NCBI GenBank assembly: GCA_003446315.1
Contig: DMBA01000387.1
Coordinates: 1 to 7,452, forward strand
Source of the DNA: Ruminococcus sp.
GTDB lineage: Bacteria > Bacillota > Clostridia > Oscillospirales > Ruminococcaceae
DNA: 7,452 bases
Direction of reading: 5' to 3'
Under the pieces are notes generated by a model, which was not told the origin of the DNA, made no database searches, and worked only from the letters and a program-made list of their open reading frames with translations. The position numbers and the translations under genes are program-made. Positions 1-5,994 of this stretch are shown here, one piece after another; position 1 is the first letter of the stretch; the number at the start of each line of letters is the position of its first letter.

Positions 1-158
1 CGAAATACCCCGCATGCAAGGAGCTCCGCAGGGGTGAATCCGAGAAAACGATCCAGTGGATCGTTTTCCGGAGAGGGGCACCCTGCGATAGAGGGTGCCC
101 CTAAGTGAATTGCGCAGCAATTCACAAATTAACGGAGAATCTTAAGTTGTTGGCATTG
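1..158 (+). repeat. Left copy of a 158-base perfect inverted repeat, built from serial hairpins
   Basis: Every base from 1 to 158 matches the reverse complement of 7437 to 7280. The copy is a run of stem-loops. The first is a weak stem at 8-34 (CCCCGC against GCAGGGG, with a bulged A). The second pairs 39-54 with 58-72: 15 bp, one bulged A and a 3-base loop. The third is an 11-bp stem, 74-84 with 92-102, with a 7-base loop. The fourth is a 9-bp stem, 105-113 with 117-125, with a 3-base loop. The last 33 bases to 158 are unpaired. No open frame of protein-like character lies inside, so this is a non-coding structured repeat. It may continue beyond the window start, since the other copy is followed by a further hairpin. 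For minus-strand transcripts from the interior it lies downstream of the last gene and may help end transcription. Family unknown to me. Confidence 0.93.
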
Positions 159-245
159 TTTGGGGCGGAGTCCTCATTATAAATCTGACGGAAACACTTT
201 CAGCAGCGGTTCCTGAAGGATGCACGCTGTCGCAGGACGCACATC
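159..245. other. Non-coding stretch between left repeat and the last gene
   Basis: The first 27 bases (159-185) still resemble the corresponding inner flank of the right copy: GGAG, then CATTAT, then AATC in the same order, with substitutions and an indel. This suggests the ancestral repeat extended to about here. The remainder, up to the stop codon at 246, holds no convincing gene, promoter or T-tailed hairpin terminator. Confidence 0.5.
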
Positions 246-764
246 TCAGCGAATATATCCATTGCGAAGCGGGATCGCTTTTTGCTTTGCATATGCATTG
301 TTTTCCGGTGTGTTCCCAATACGGCATTCCGGTGCGCTGTGCTCGATCTTGTCCAGCAGGATCGCTATGCGGAATACCTGCTTCTGCCCTGCCGAAAAGG
401 GATACCGGTATGCATCACCCCAGCGGTCTTTTATATAAAGATATTCCTGATCGCGGCTGACAAAGCTGTATGCCAGCAAAATATCTTTCAGCATCAAAAA
501 GGTCTCCGGATTCTCCGGCATCAGCACATAATCCTGCGTCATCACCATTTTCGTATTCTGAAAAAAGATATTCTTCGCTCCGTTTGCAATGCTTGCTGCA
601 ACCTTCTCCGGTGCGCCGTATTTCTGAAACACCCGCGCTTTCGGGATCCCTGCCTGTAACAGCCGTACATGCGTCATGCGGTATTTCCGGATCGCTGCGA
701 CCACATCCTTCGCCGTCCAACCGCAAAGATAATGTGCCCGGTTCTGATGCATCGTGATATTCAT
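246..764 (-). CDS. Hypothetical protein, 172 residues, coupled to the aldo/keto reductase
   Basis: I do not recognise this protein. The frame opens with an ATG at 762-764 that overlaps the TGA of the upstream aldo/keto reductase (ATGA, 4-base overlap), a typical arrangement for translational coupling. No clear Shine-Dalgarno sequence precedes it, which also fits coupling. A second Met at residue 5 is possible. The product has no signal peptide, membrane segment or cysteine cluster. It is a mixed soluble sequence with a basic N-terminal third (AAIRKYRMTHVRLLQAG), a middle section containing TQDYVLMPENPETF, and an aromatic patch around EYLYIKDRWGDAYRY. It is the last gene before the left repeat. 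The overlap suggests co-expression with the reductase, but its function cannot be inferred. A genuine gene is likely; the C-terminal 30 or so residues are the least protein-like part. Confidence 0.72.
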   Translation of the reverse strand: MNITMHQNRAHYLCGWTAKDVVAAIRKYRMTHVRLLQAGIPKARVFQKYGAPEKVAASIANGAKNIFFQNTKMVMTQDYVLMPENPETFLMLKDILLAYSFVSRDQEYLYIKDRWGDAYRYPFSAGQKQVFRIAILLDKIEHSAPECRIGNTPENNAYAKQKAIPLRNGYIR

Positions 765-1849
765 GTTTCGTATTTCGCCGCAATGCGCTCCAGCAGACTG
801 ATGATCTGCAAATGCTGCGGACAGTGCGATTCACATTGTCCGCATGCAAGGCAATCCGACGCTTTTCCTCCTGTCTCTGCATATTTTTCATATTCTGCTG
901 TGTCCCCTTCTCGATTGTACAGCGCAAAATAATCCGGAATCGGGATCCCGGCGGGACATCCGTCTGTGCAGTAATGACATGCTGTACACGGGATCTCGTT
1001 CGCACGCTCTATGATCTCCCGCACCTGCATGCAGAGCGCTGTTTCTTCTGCTGTCAGCGGCACAAACTCCTTCATGTAACCGGTATTATCCAGAAGCTGC
1101 GCCATATCACTCATGCCGCTGAGCACCATCATCGTCTGCGGCAGAGATGCTGCAAACCGGATCGCCCATGACGGCACGGAAAGCGCCGGCGCATGCGCCC
1201 GCAGCAGCTTCTCCGCCGATTCCGGTACCTTTGCCAGTTTGCCGCCCTTTACCGGCTCCATCACGATCACCGGTTTGCCGTGTCTGACGGCTGTCTCATA
1301 ACAGCGGCGGGATTGCACGCTTGCACGCTCCCAGTCCAGATAATTGATCTGGAGCTGCACAAATTCGATCTCCGGATGCTTCGTCAGGATCTCATCCAGC
1401 AGCTCCGGCGTATCATGAAACGAAAAACCGATCTTCCGGATCTTCCCCGCCGCTTTCTGCTGCATCACAAACGAAAAACAATCCAGACGCTCTGCGATCG
1501 GATAATTGTCGCTGTCCAGACAGTGCAGCAAATAATAATCAAAATATGCAAGTCCGGTGCGTGCAAGCTGCTCGGCAAAGATGCGCGGCACATCATCCGG
1601 CTCCTTCAAAAACATCGTCGGCAGCTTGTCTGCAACTGTATACGCTTCCCGCGGATGCCGTTCCACCAGCGCTTTCCGCAGCATTTCTTCGGATTTCCCG
1701 CTGTGATACATATATGCTGTGTCAAAATAAGTAAAACCCTGCTCCAAAAAGCGGTCAACCATTTCAAAAATCTGTTTCTCATCAAACGATGTCGGCTCTT
1801 TGCTGTCCAGTAAGGGCAGCCGCATAAAACCAAATCCCAGCTTTTTCAT
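761..1849 (-). CDS. Aldo/keto reductase with C-terminal 2x[4Fe-4S] ferredoxin domain
   Basis: A predicted cytoplasmic oxidoreductase of 362 residues. The N-terminal part is an aldo/keto reductase barrel. It carries the family tetrad: Asp43 and Tyr48 in FDTAYMYHSGKSEE, Lys75 in VADKLPT and His109 in YYLLHCLD; IGFSFHD (140-146) and VMEPVKGGKL (196-205) are further family signatures. The C-terminal part has two cysteine clusters, CTACHYCTDGCP (Cys288, 291, 294, 298) and CLACGQCESHCP (Cys333, 336, 339, 343), each with the CxxCxxCxxxCP spacing of a [4Fe-4S] site. This layout belongs to the COG1453-type ferredoxin-fused reductases common in anaerobes; the natural substrate is generally unknown. I chose the ATG at 1849 because AGAGGTG (1854-1860) sits 4-6 bases upstream. 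An in-frame ATG eight codons earlier has no such site. It follows the terminator at 1885-1925, yet no convincing promoter is visible before it, so partial readthrough from the superoxide reductase unit is possible. Confidence 0.93.
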   Translation of the reverse strand: MKKLGFGFMRLPLLDSKEPTSFDEKQIFEMVDRFLEQGFTYFDTAYMYHSGKSEEMLRKALVERHPREAYTVADKLPTMFLKEPDDVPRIFAEQLARTGLAYFDYYLLHCLDSDNYPIAERLDCFSFVMQQKAAGKIRKIGFSFHDTPELLDEILTKHPEIEFVQLQINYLDWERASVQSRRCYETAVRHGKPVIVMEPVKGGKLAKVPESAEKLLRAHAPALSVPSWAIRFAASLPQTMMVLSGMSDMAQLLDNTGYMKEFVPLTAEETALCMQVREIIERANEIPCTACHYCTDGCPAGIPIPDYFALYNREGDTAEYEKYAETGGKASDCLACGQCESHCPQHLQIISLLERIAAKYET

Positions 1850-1884
1850 ATCGCACCTCTTTGTATTCAGCATCCTTTTCTTTC

Positions 1885-1925
1885 AAAAAACGGGTATACC
1901 GCTGCGGCATACCCGTTTCTTTTTG
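1885..1925 (-). terminator. Intrinsic terminator after the superoxide reductase gene
   Basis: A perfect 10-bp stem pairs 1888-1897 (AAACGGGTAT) with 1909-1918 (ATACCCGTTT). A further CCG/CGG pairing lies inside the loop. Read on the minus strand, the stem is followed by a run of six T (complement of 1885-1890). On the plus strand the stem is followed by CTTTTTG, so it could act in both directions. It begins eight bases after the stop codon of the superoxide reductase gene and separates it from the aldo/keto reductase. Confidence 0.88.
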
Positions 1926-1932
1926 TATCCGC

Positions 1933-2295
1933 TTACGCTTCTGCCTTCCATACGCCGTGCAGATTGCAGTATTCATATGCGGCGATGATCGTATCATCCT
2001 CTGCAACATAAAACTGCGCGACCGGTTCTTCGCCGGGCTGGAGATCCTTGCGCTCAATGCCGTTCTTCGTTTCCAGCAGGATCCACTGGATAAAATGATT
2101 CTCCAGCATCGGGTGCGCCGCACTGCCGACGGAAACTGTCACCGTCTGACCCTCACGGGAAATGACCGGCACATGCTTCTCCTTCGCTGCATCGACCGTA
2201 TTGGCAATCAGCTCCTCTTTGCCTTCCGGATCAAAATCCTCGCCGTCCTGTACGGCAAAGACCTTGCCGCATTCCTTACATAGATAGAATTTCAT
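1933..2295 (-). CDS. Desulfoferrodoxin-family superoxide reductase, reduced N-terminal iron site
   Basis: A 120-residue protein of the desulfoferrodoxin/neelaredoxin family, which reduces superoxide to hydrogen peroxide in the cytoplasm of anaerobes without releasing oxygen. The catalytic iron ligands (four His, one Cys) are visible: His41 in EKHVPV, His61 and His67 in HPMLENH, and Cys110 and His113 in EYCNLHGVW. The conserved Glu39-Lys40 pair next to the first His is present. The N-terminal desulforedoxin-like part has Cys6 and Cys9 (CKEC) but lacks the later adjacent Cys-Cys pair, so the usual four-cysteine structural iron site cannot form. Catalysis does not depend on that site in the family. 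The ATG at 2295 is preceded by AAAGGAG (2304-2310) at 8-base spacing. It lies 53 bases downstream of the hydrolase and is followed by the terminator at 1885-1925, so it is probably the last gene of the gltX transcript. Confidence 0.92.
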   Translation of the reverse strand: MKFYLCKECGKVFAVQDGEDFDPEGKEELIANTVDAAKEKHVPVISREGQTVTVSVGSAAHPMLENHFIQWILLETKNGIERKDLQPGEEPVAQFYVAEDDTIIAAYEYCNLHGVWKAEA

Positions 2296-2348
2296 GTGTA
2301 TCGCTCCTTTTTTTCATGGTTTATGTGGACAGTGTCCCCGAAGCAGCG

Positions 2349-3125
2349 TCAATCCGTTGCTTGACACCGCTTCCCGGATACCATCCGGAGCATCCTTCTC
2401 CATGTGCACAGGATGCGTGCCTGCTCATCTGCGGGATAATAAAAATGGGATGCGTGCCGCAATACATGCAGCCGGATCGCCTGACTCTGCTGCAATGTCT
2501 CCAGCGAACGCAATGAGACAAATTCATCCCGCGCGGATTGATATGCCGCTGACGGTACCGTGAGCCTGCGATAACAGCCGCGCATATGTGCGATCTCGGC
2601 AAACAGCTCCCGATAACGCGGGATCCAGCCAAGATAATGCAGCGGATTCCAATCCGGCGAAATACTGAATGCGTTCCGCATCGCACAGAGCCGCGGCGCT
2701 TTCACCGGTCGGTATCCCGCGGCACAAAGCAATGCGCCGCATGCGCCGAATGCCGTCAGATGTGCATAGACCGGTACGCCCAGCAGCAGCATCCCGCTGA
2801 TCCGATCCGGATATTTTAACGCAAGCCGGACGGCAAACAGCGTTCCCATCGAATGCGCTGCGATCACAATATGCGGATAATGCTGCATCAGATCACACAG
2901 TGCTTCCTCTGCCTGCTTCTGCCAGACTGCCATGCGCGTGCGCCCGAGTGCTACCGGTCTGCCGCCGTGCCCTTCCAGCAAAATGCCCGATACTGCCCAG
3001 TTTGCAGGGATCTCCGGCAGCAGAAAATCAAAATACTGCGGTGCACTCAGGATGCCGTGCAGCAGCAGAACCGCATGCTTCGCACCTGCCGGTGCACGGT
3101 AAACATCCTGATATCTTCCGTTCAA
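2349..3125 (-). CDS. Alpha/beta hydrolase (esterase/lipase-like), probable TTG start
   Basis: A 258-residue serine hydrolase of the alpha/beta fold, close in style to carboxylesterases and monoacylglycerol lipases; the substrate cannot be told from sequence. Visible motifs: LLLHG (20-24) forming the oxyanion region, EGHGG (51-55), the nucleophile elbow AHSMG with Ser92 (Ala in place of the usual Gly), acid Asp200 in SARDEFV and His227 in RHASHFYYP. No signal peptide. The frame is open up to 3230, but that extension would overlap the upstream zinc-ribbon gene by about 105 bases and reads as low-complexity Arg/Ala/Cys sequence. I prefer the TTG at 3123-3125, which overlaps the preceding TGA (TTGA) and has GGTGGAG eight bases upstream. 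Initiation there gives a normal alpha/beta hydrolase N-terminus about 20 residues before the HG motif. It probably belongs to the gltX operon. Confidence 0.88.
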   Translation of the reverse strand: MNGRYQDVYRAPAGAKHAVLLLHGILSAPQYFDFLLPEIPANWAVSGILLEGHGGRPVALGRTRMAVWQKQAEEALCDLMQHYPHIVIAAHSMGTLFAVRLALKYPDRISGMLLLGVPVYAHLTAFGACGALLCAAGYRPVKAPRLCAMRNAFSISPDWNPLHYLGWIPRYRELFAEIAHMRGCYRRLTVPSAAYQSARDEFVSLRSLETLQQSQAIRLHVLRHASHFYYPADEQARILCTWRRMLRMVSGKRCQATD

Positions 3126-3310
3126 CGGAAAAACTCCACCTTGCCGCAGGATTTGCAGTGATAAACACGCACACCTGCGCCGTCTGCGATCTTCTGGAGC
3201 TGCTTGAGCAAAATATTGCCCGGTGCCCACTCCTCAACCTTGACGCGCTTCATGACAACATTGCAGTGCACACATGTCACCGGTCCTTTTTCCGGAATCA
3301 GTCCAGCCAT
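3122..3310 (-). CDS. Small zinc-ribbon protein, 62 residues
   Basis: A 62-residue protein with two CxxC knuckles, Cys13/Cys16 (CVHC) and Cys52/Cys55 (CKSC), about 35 residues apart. This is the layout of a single zinc ribbon binding one Zn ion. Between them is a hydrophilic stretch with NILLKQLQKIADGAGVRVYHC. The function is unknown; such small ribbons may bind nucleic acid or protein partners. A full AGGAGG (3321-3326) lies 10 bases before the ATG. The gene starts 37 bases after gltX with no terminator between, and its stop overlaps the proposed TTG start of the hydrolase. It is therefore very likely cotranscribed with both and translationally coupled to the hydrolase. Confidence 0.85.
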   Translation of the reverse strand: MAGLIPEKGPVTCVHCNVVMKRVKVEEWAPGNILLKQLQKIADGAGVRVYHCKSCGKVEFFR

Positions 3311-3347
3311 TTTTCATTTTCCTCCTGTTATACTTGTTGCGTTTTTG

Positions 3348-4982
3348 TTACATATATGCTTCCAGACGGCGGCGTGTTTCCGCCTCACCGAGTACATGAC
3401 TGATTTCCCAGATATCCGGTGCATTCTGTCTGCCGGTCAGGGCGACGCGCAGCAGATTGGTCACATCAACGATGCTGCCCTTGTAAAGCTCCGGATTCTT
3501 CTTGTATTTCTTCGGCTGTGCTGCATAGCCCAGCTCCTCGGTCAGTGTCTTGACCTTTGCAAACCAGTCAACCTGTGAATCTGCAAAATCCAGCGTTTCC
3601 AGATAGCGCGTCAGGATCGCCTTTTTCATCTCACCGTCTGCATTTTCCGGGCAGGCATCTGCATATGCAAAGGTTTCCGCATCATAGAACGAAAGGAATG
3701 CAGCCGCTTCCTTCCAGCTTCCGTAGTCCTTGCGCGGCTTGTCGCCCCCTCTGCCGACATTGATCGCCGCGCGGAAGAAATCAGGCTTTGCTTCCATGCG
3801 TGCTGCAAGCGCTGCATCATAGGTTTTTGCCCATGTCAGCAGTCCGTCATAAACAAACTCTGCCGTCTGACGGGAAAGATATTCTTTTGCAATATGATCG
3901 AGCTTTTCCAGATCAAACAAAGCACCGGATGTGCTCATCTTCTCCAGAGAGAACGTAAATGCGCGGGAATCTTCATCCGGATGCTCCGCAGACCATTCCT
4001 CGAAATTGCTGTTCAGAACCGTCAGCAGATAGCGCATGACCGCTTCCTGCGGGAAACCTGCTTCTCTGTAATAGCTCAGGGCAAGCTCCGGATCCTTACG
4101 CTTGGACAGCTTGCGCTTCGAACTGCCGTCCATTTTCATCAGCGTTGCAGTGTGGCAGTAAACCGGACGCGCCCAGCCCAGAATATCAAAGAGCTGCACA
4201 TGGATCGGCAGCGTTGCAAGCCAGCTTTCATCACGGATGACATGCGTTGTACGCATAAAGTGGTCATCGCAGACATGTGCAAAATGATAGGTCGGGATGC
4301 CGTCGGATTTCAGCAGCACGAAATCTGTGTAGTTCTCCTGCACTTTTACCTCGCCGCGGATGCCGTCTGCGACCGGCACCATATTCGCCGGATCACCTTC
4401 CGAACGGAAGCGCAATACCCATTCTGTGCCCTTTGCAAGCTCTGCTTCAATATCTGCCATCGGACGGTCACGCCAGACTGCATATTTGCCGTAGTAACCG
4501 TAATTATCCTTTGCAGCTTCCTGCGCCTCATGCATCGCTTTCAGATCCTCTTCCGTGCAGAAGCAGGGATATGCAAGACCGCGCAGTACCAGCGATTTTG
4601 CAACAGTCTGATAAAGCTCTTTTCTCTGACGCTGCCGGTAAGGGCCGTATGCACCGGTCTCACCGTCTGCGGTCGCGCCTTCATCAAAGCGGACACCGTA
4701 AAATGTCATCGCATCAATGACCGCTTCCACTGCGCCTTCCACCTCACGCTTCTGGTCGGTATCCTCAATGCGCAGATAGAATACGCCGCCGGTCTGATGC
4801 GCAAGTCGCTCACCGATCGCGTTGTAAAGATTGCCCAGATGCACAAAACCGGTCGGGCTCGGTGCAATGCGCGTGACAACTGCCCCTTCCGGCAGATCAC
4901 GCGGCGGATATTGTTTCTCATAATCCTCGATCTGCTTGGTAATGTCCGGGAATAAGAGATTTGCAAGTGCGGTATAATCCAT
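3348..4982 (-). CDS. gltX: Glutamate--tRNA ligase (glutamyl-tRNA synthetase)
   Basis: A class I aminoacyl-tRNA synthetase that charges tRNA-Glu with glutamate in the cytoplasm. The catalytic Rossmann fold begins at APSPTGFVHLGN (40-51), which contains the HIGH-type motif HLGN. It is followed by the family signature RIEDTD (71-76), the stem-contact region DESWLATLPIH (251-261) and the KMSKS-type loop KRKLSKRKD (289-297). At 544 residues it is longer than the roughly 470-490 residues of textbook bacterial enzymes. It carries about 35 extra N-terminal residues before the catalytic core, as in a long form seen in Clostridia. Cys140 and Cys142 of the usual zinc site are present, but the second ligand pair is not obvious (a Tyr-rich YGYYGKY follows), so zinc binding is doubtful. 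The ATG at 4982 is preceded by AAAGGA about 10 bases upstream. It probably heads an operon with the zinc-ribbon, hydrolase and superoxide reductase genes. No T-box leader is visible. Confidence 0.96.
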   Translation of the reverse strand: MDYTALANLLFPDITKQIEDYEKQYPPRDLPEGAVVTRIAPSPTGFVHLGNLYNAIGERLAHQTGGVFYLRIEDTDQKREVEGAVEAVIDAMTFYGVRFDEGATADGETGAYGPYRQRQRKELYQTVAKSLVLRGLAYPCFCTEEDLKAMHEAQEAAKDNYGYYGKYAVWRDRPMADIEAELAKGTEWVLRFRSEGDPANMVPVADGIRGEVKVQENYTDFVLLKSDGIPTYHFAHVCDDHFMRTTHVIRDESWLATLPIHVQLFDILGWARPVYCHTATLMKMDGSSKRKLSKRKDPELALSYYREAGFPQEAVMRYLLTVLNSNFEEWSAEHPDEDSRAFTFSLEKMSTSGALFDLEKLDHIAKEYLSRQTAEFVYDGLLTWAKTYDAALAARMEAKPDFFRAAINVGRGGDKPRKDYGSWKEAAAFLSFYDAETFAYADACPENADGEMKKAILTRYLETLDFADSQVDWFAKVKTLTEELGYAAQPKKYKKNPELYKGSIVDVTNLLRVALTGRQNAPDIWEISHVLGEAETRRRLEAYM

Positions 4983-5004
4983 TTTTTACGTTTCCTTTCC
5001 AATT

Positions 5005-5033
5005 ATCATAGTATCGCTGCCGATATGCAGCAA
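5005..5033 (-). promoter_or_regulatory. Possible promoter for gltX
   Basis: In the 82-base gap before gltX, the minus strand carries TTGCTG (complement of 5028-5033) and TATGAT (complement of 5005-5010) with a 17-base spacer. The -10 box matches consensus at five of six positions; the -35 is weak. It would give a short leader of roughly 16 bases that includes the gltX ribosome binding site. A 5-bp hairpin (GCTGC/GCAGC, 5017-5032) overlaps the spacer but has no T-tract. Readthrough from the upstream operon is the alternative, since no terminator is visible after the TPM gene. Confidence 0.4.
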
Positions 5034-5064
5034 AACCGTATTACATATTGCCGGCAGCAGCTTA

Positions 5065-5994
5065 TTACCAGTGTCCGCCGCCGCCGCCGTGTGAGAAGCC
5101 GCCCGATGAAAAATGCGAGCTGCCCCCGCCGCCGCTTCCGCCGCCTCTGCTGTCGGAATCAATGTGCTGTTTCGTCGTGTGCGTGCGGATGAAGACATCA
5201 TCATGCTGTAAAAATGCAGTATCTTTCTGACTGATGTAATTATTCGGATTCAGCGATTTTTTCAGCTTGTAGCTGCTGCGCACACAAAGCGATGCGATCA
5301 TGGCTGCAATCGCACCCAGAATGAGACTCAACGGCACCAGAAAACTCAGATTCACCCGATAACTGAACGGCAGTTTCGCGCCCGATATCAACTGACCGTT
5401 CTGCTCCCAATAGTATTGGTCATTCTGTGCATCGTATGTATATCCCTTTTTCGGATATCCCACTTCATAATAATAATGCACATCATTGCAGAACTGCTGC
5501 ACGGCTCCGGCTTCATCGCCGTCTTGCAGAAAGCTGCGCATGTTGTCGATCATCGCAGAAACACGGTCATCTGAAAAGCCGTTGTAATAATAAAGCTGTC
5601 CCATGCCGCATGTCGAAAGATACATATAATGTGTCGGCATATTCAAAAGCAGCAGGACACCGTCGGTTTCTTCTCCGTGCGCTGCATTGAACAAGCTGTC
5701 ATACCGGTCATCTGCAAAGCGCATGGAAGCGTCATCTTCCATCTCGTCATCGCCGCTGTTGATGACATAAACCGCCACGTTCATATCAACATCCTCGCTG
5801 GTCTGCCGGATCAGTTCGGAAAGCTGCATCTGTTCGTCTTCGCTGAATAAGCCGTCCGGATCATACAGCGTACTTTTTGCAAAGTCATCTTCATATTTCC
5901 GCAGGGCGGATGCCGGCAGAACAGTCATCATCACGCAGCAAACCGCTGCCGCTGCGCCTGCAAACCATTTCAATCGCTTCAAATATCTTTTCAT
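5065..5994 (-). CDS. TPM-domain membrane protein with signal peptide and Gly/His-rich tail
   Basis: A 309-residue protein of the TPM (TLP18.3/Psb32/MOLO-1, YgcG-like) group, whose biochemical role in bacteria is poorly defined. An N-terminal signal sequence has a basic start (MKRYLKRLKWF), a hydrophobic core and a likely cleavage after ASA30. The extracytoplasmic TPM domain covers roughly 41-175, with LYDPDGLFSEDEQMQLSEL, the beta strand MNVAVYVI and DGVLLLLNM followed by MYLSTCGMG. A membrane segment spans about 214-238, followed by basic residues (RSSYKLKK), which predicts a cytoplasmic C-terminus. The tail (283-309) is almost only Gly, Ser and His and ends in HW, as is typical of YgcG-like proteins, here with extra His. 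I chose the ATG at 5994 over an earlier one (6072) because it overlaps the upstream stop (ATGA) and begins the signal peptide. GGGGTGG lies 7 bases upstream. Coupled to the zinc-ribbon membrane protein, which suggests a functional pair. Confidence 0.88.
   Translation of the reverse strand: MKRYLKRLKWFAGAAAAVCCVMMTVLPASALRKYEDDFAKSTLYDPDGLFSEDEQMQLSELIRQTSEDVDMNVAVYVINSGDDEMEDDASMRFADDRYDSLFNAAHGEETDGVLLLLNMPTHYMYLSTCGMGQLYYYNGFSDDRVSAMIDNMRSFLQDGDEAGAVQQFCNDVHYYYEVGYPKKGYTYDAQNDQYYWEQNGQLISGAKLPFSYRVNLSFLVPLSLILGAIAAMIASLCVRSSYKLKKSLNPNNYISQKDTAFLQHDDVFIRTHTTKQHIDSDSRGGGSGGGGSSHFSSGGFSHGGGGGHW

Noticed and set aside
1..158. CRISPR array or tandem repeat interpretation of the palindromic end
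   Set aside because: The hairpins differ in sequence and there is no regular repeat-spacer pattern; no cas genes are present.
142..327. 61-codon minus-strand frame running into the left repeat
   Set aside because: It overlaps the end of the 172-residue gene in another frame, has no ribosome binding site and ends inside the non-coding repeat.
415..1005. 196-codon minus-strand frame overlapping the aldo/keto reductase and the 172-residue gene
   Set aside because: Out of frame with both supported genes; the product is Arg/Ser-rich and covers the ferredoxin cysteine region in a wrong frame.
1193..1813. 206-codon plus-strand frame opposite the aldo/keto reductase
   Set aside because: Antisense to a gene with all catalytic motifs; the product is Arg/His/Leu-rich with no recognisable domain.
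2327..2337. GGACAGTGTCC palindrome between hydrolase and superoxide reductase genes, considered as an operator
   Set aside because: Only 11 bases with a single-base centre, no adjacent promoter elements and no second copy seen; too likely by chance.
3126..3230. N-terminal extension of the alpha/beta hydrolase
   Set aside because: It overlaps the zinc-ribbon gene in a different frame and encodes an Arg/Cys-rich stretch unlike hydrolase N-termini; the TTG at 3125 has a better ribosome binding site.
3894..4955. 353-codon open frame on the plus strand opposite gltX
   Set aside because: It lies wholly within the complement of gltX, whose motifs are unmistakable. The product is rich in Cys, His and Arg without domain logic, and no ribosome binding site was seen. 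It is an antisense shadow of the codon bias.
4983..5064. T-box or other riboswitch leader before gltX
   Set aside because: The gap is only 82 bases, far too short for a T-box, with no T-box consensus and no terminator/antiterminator pair.
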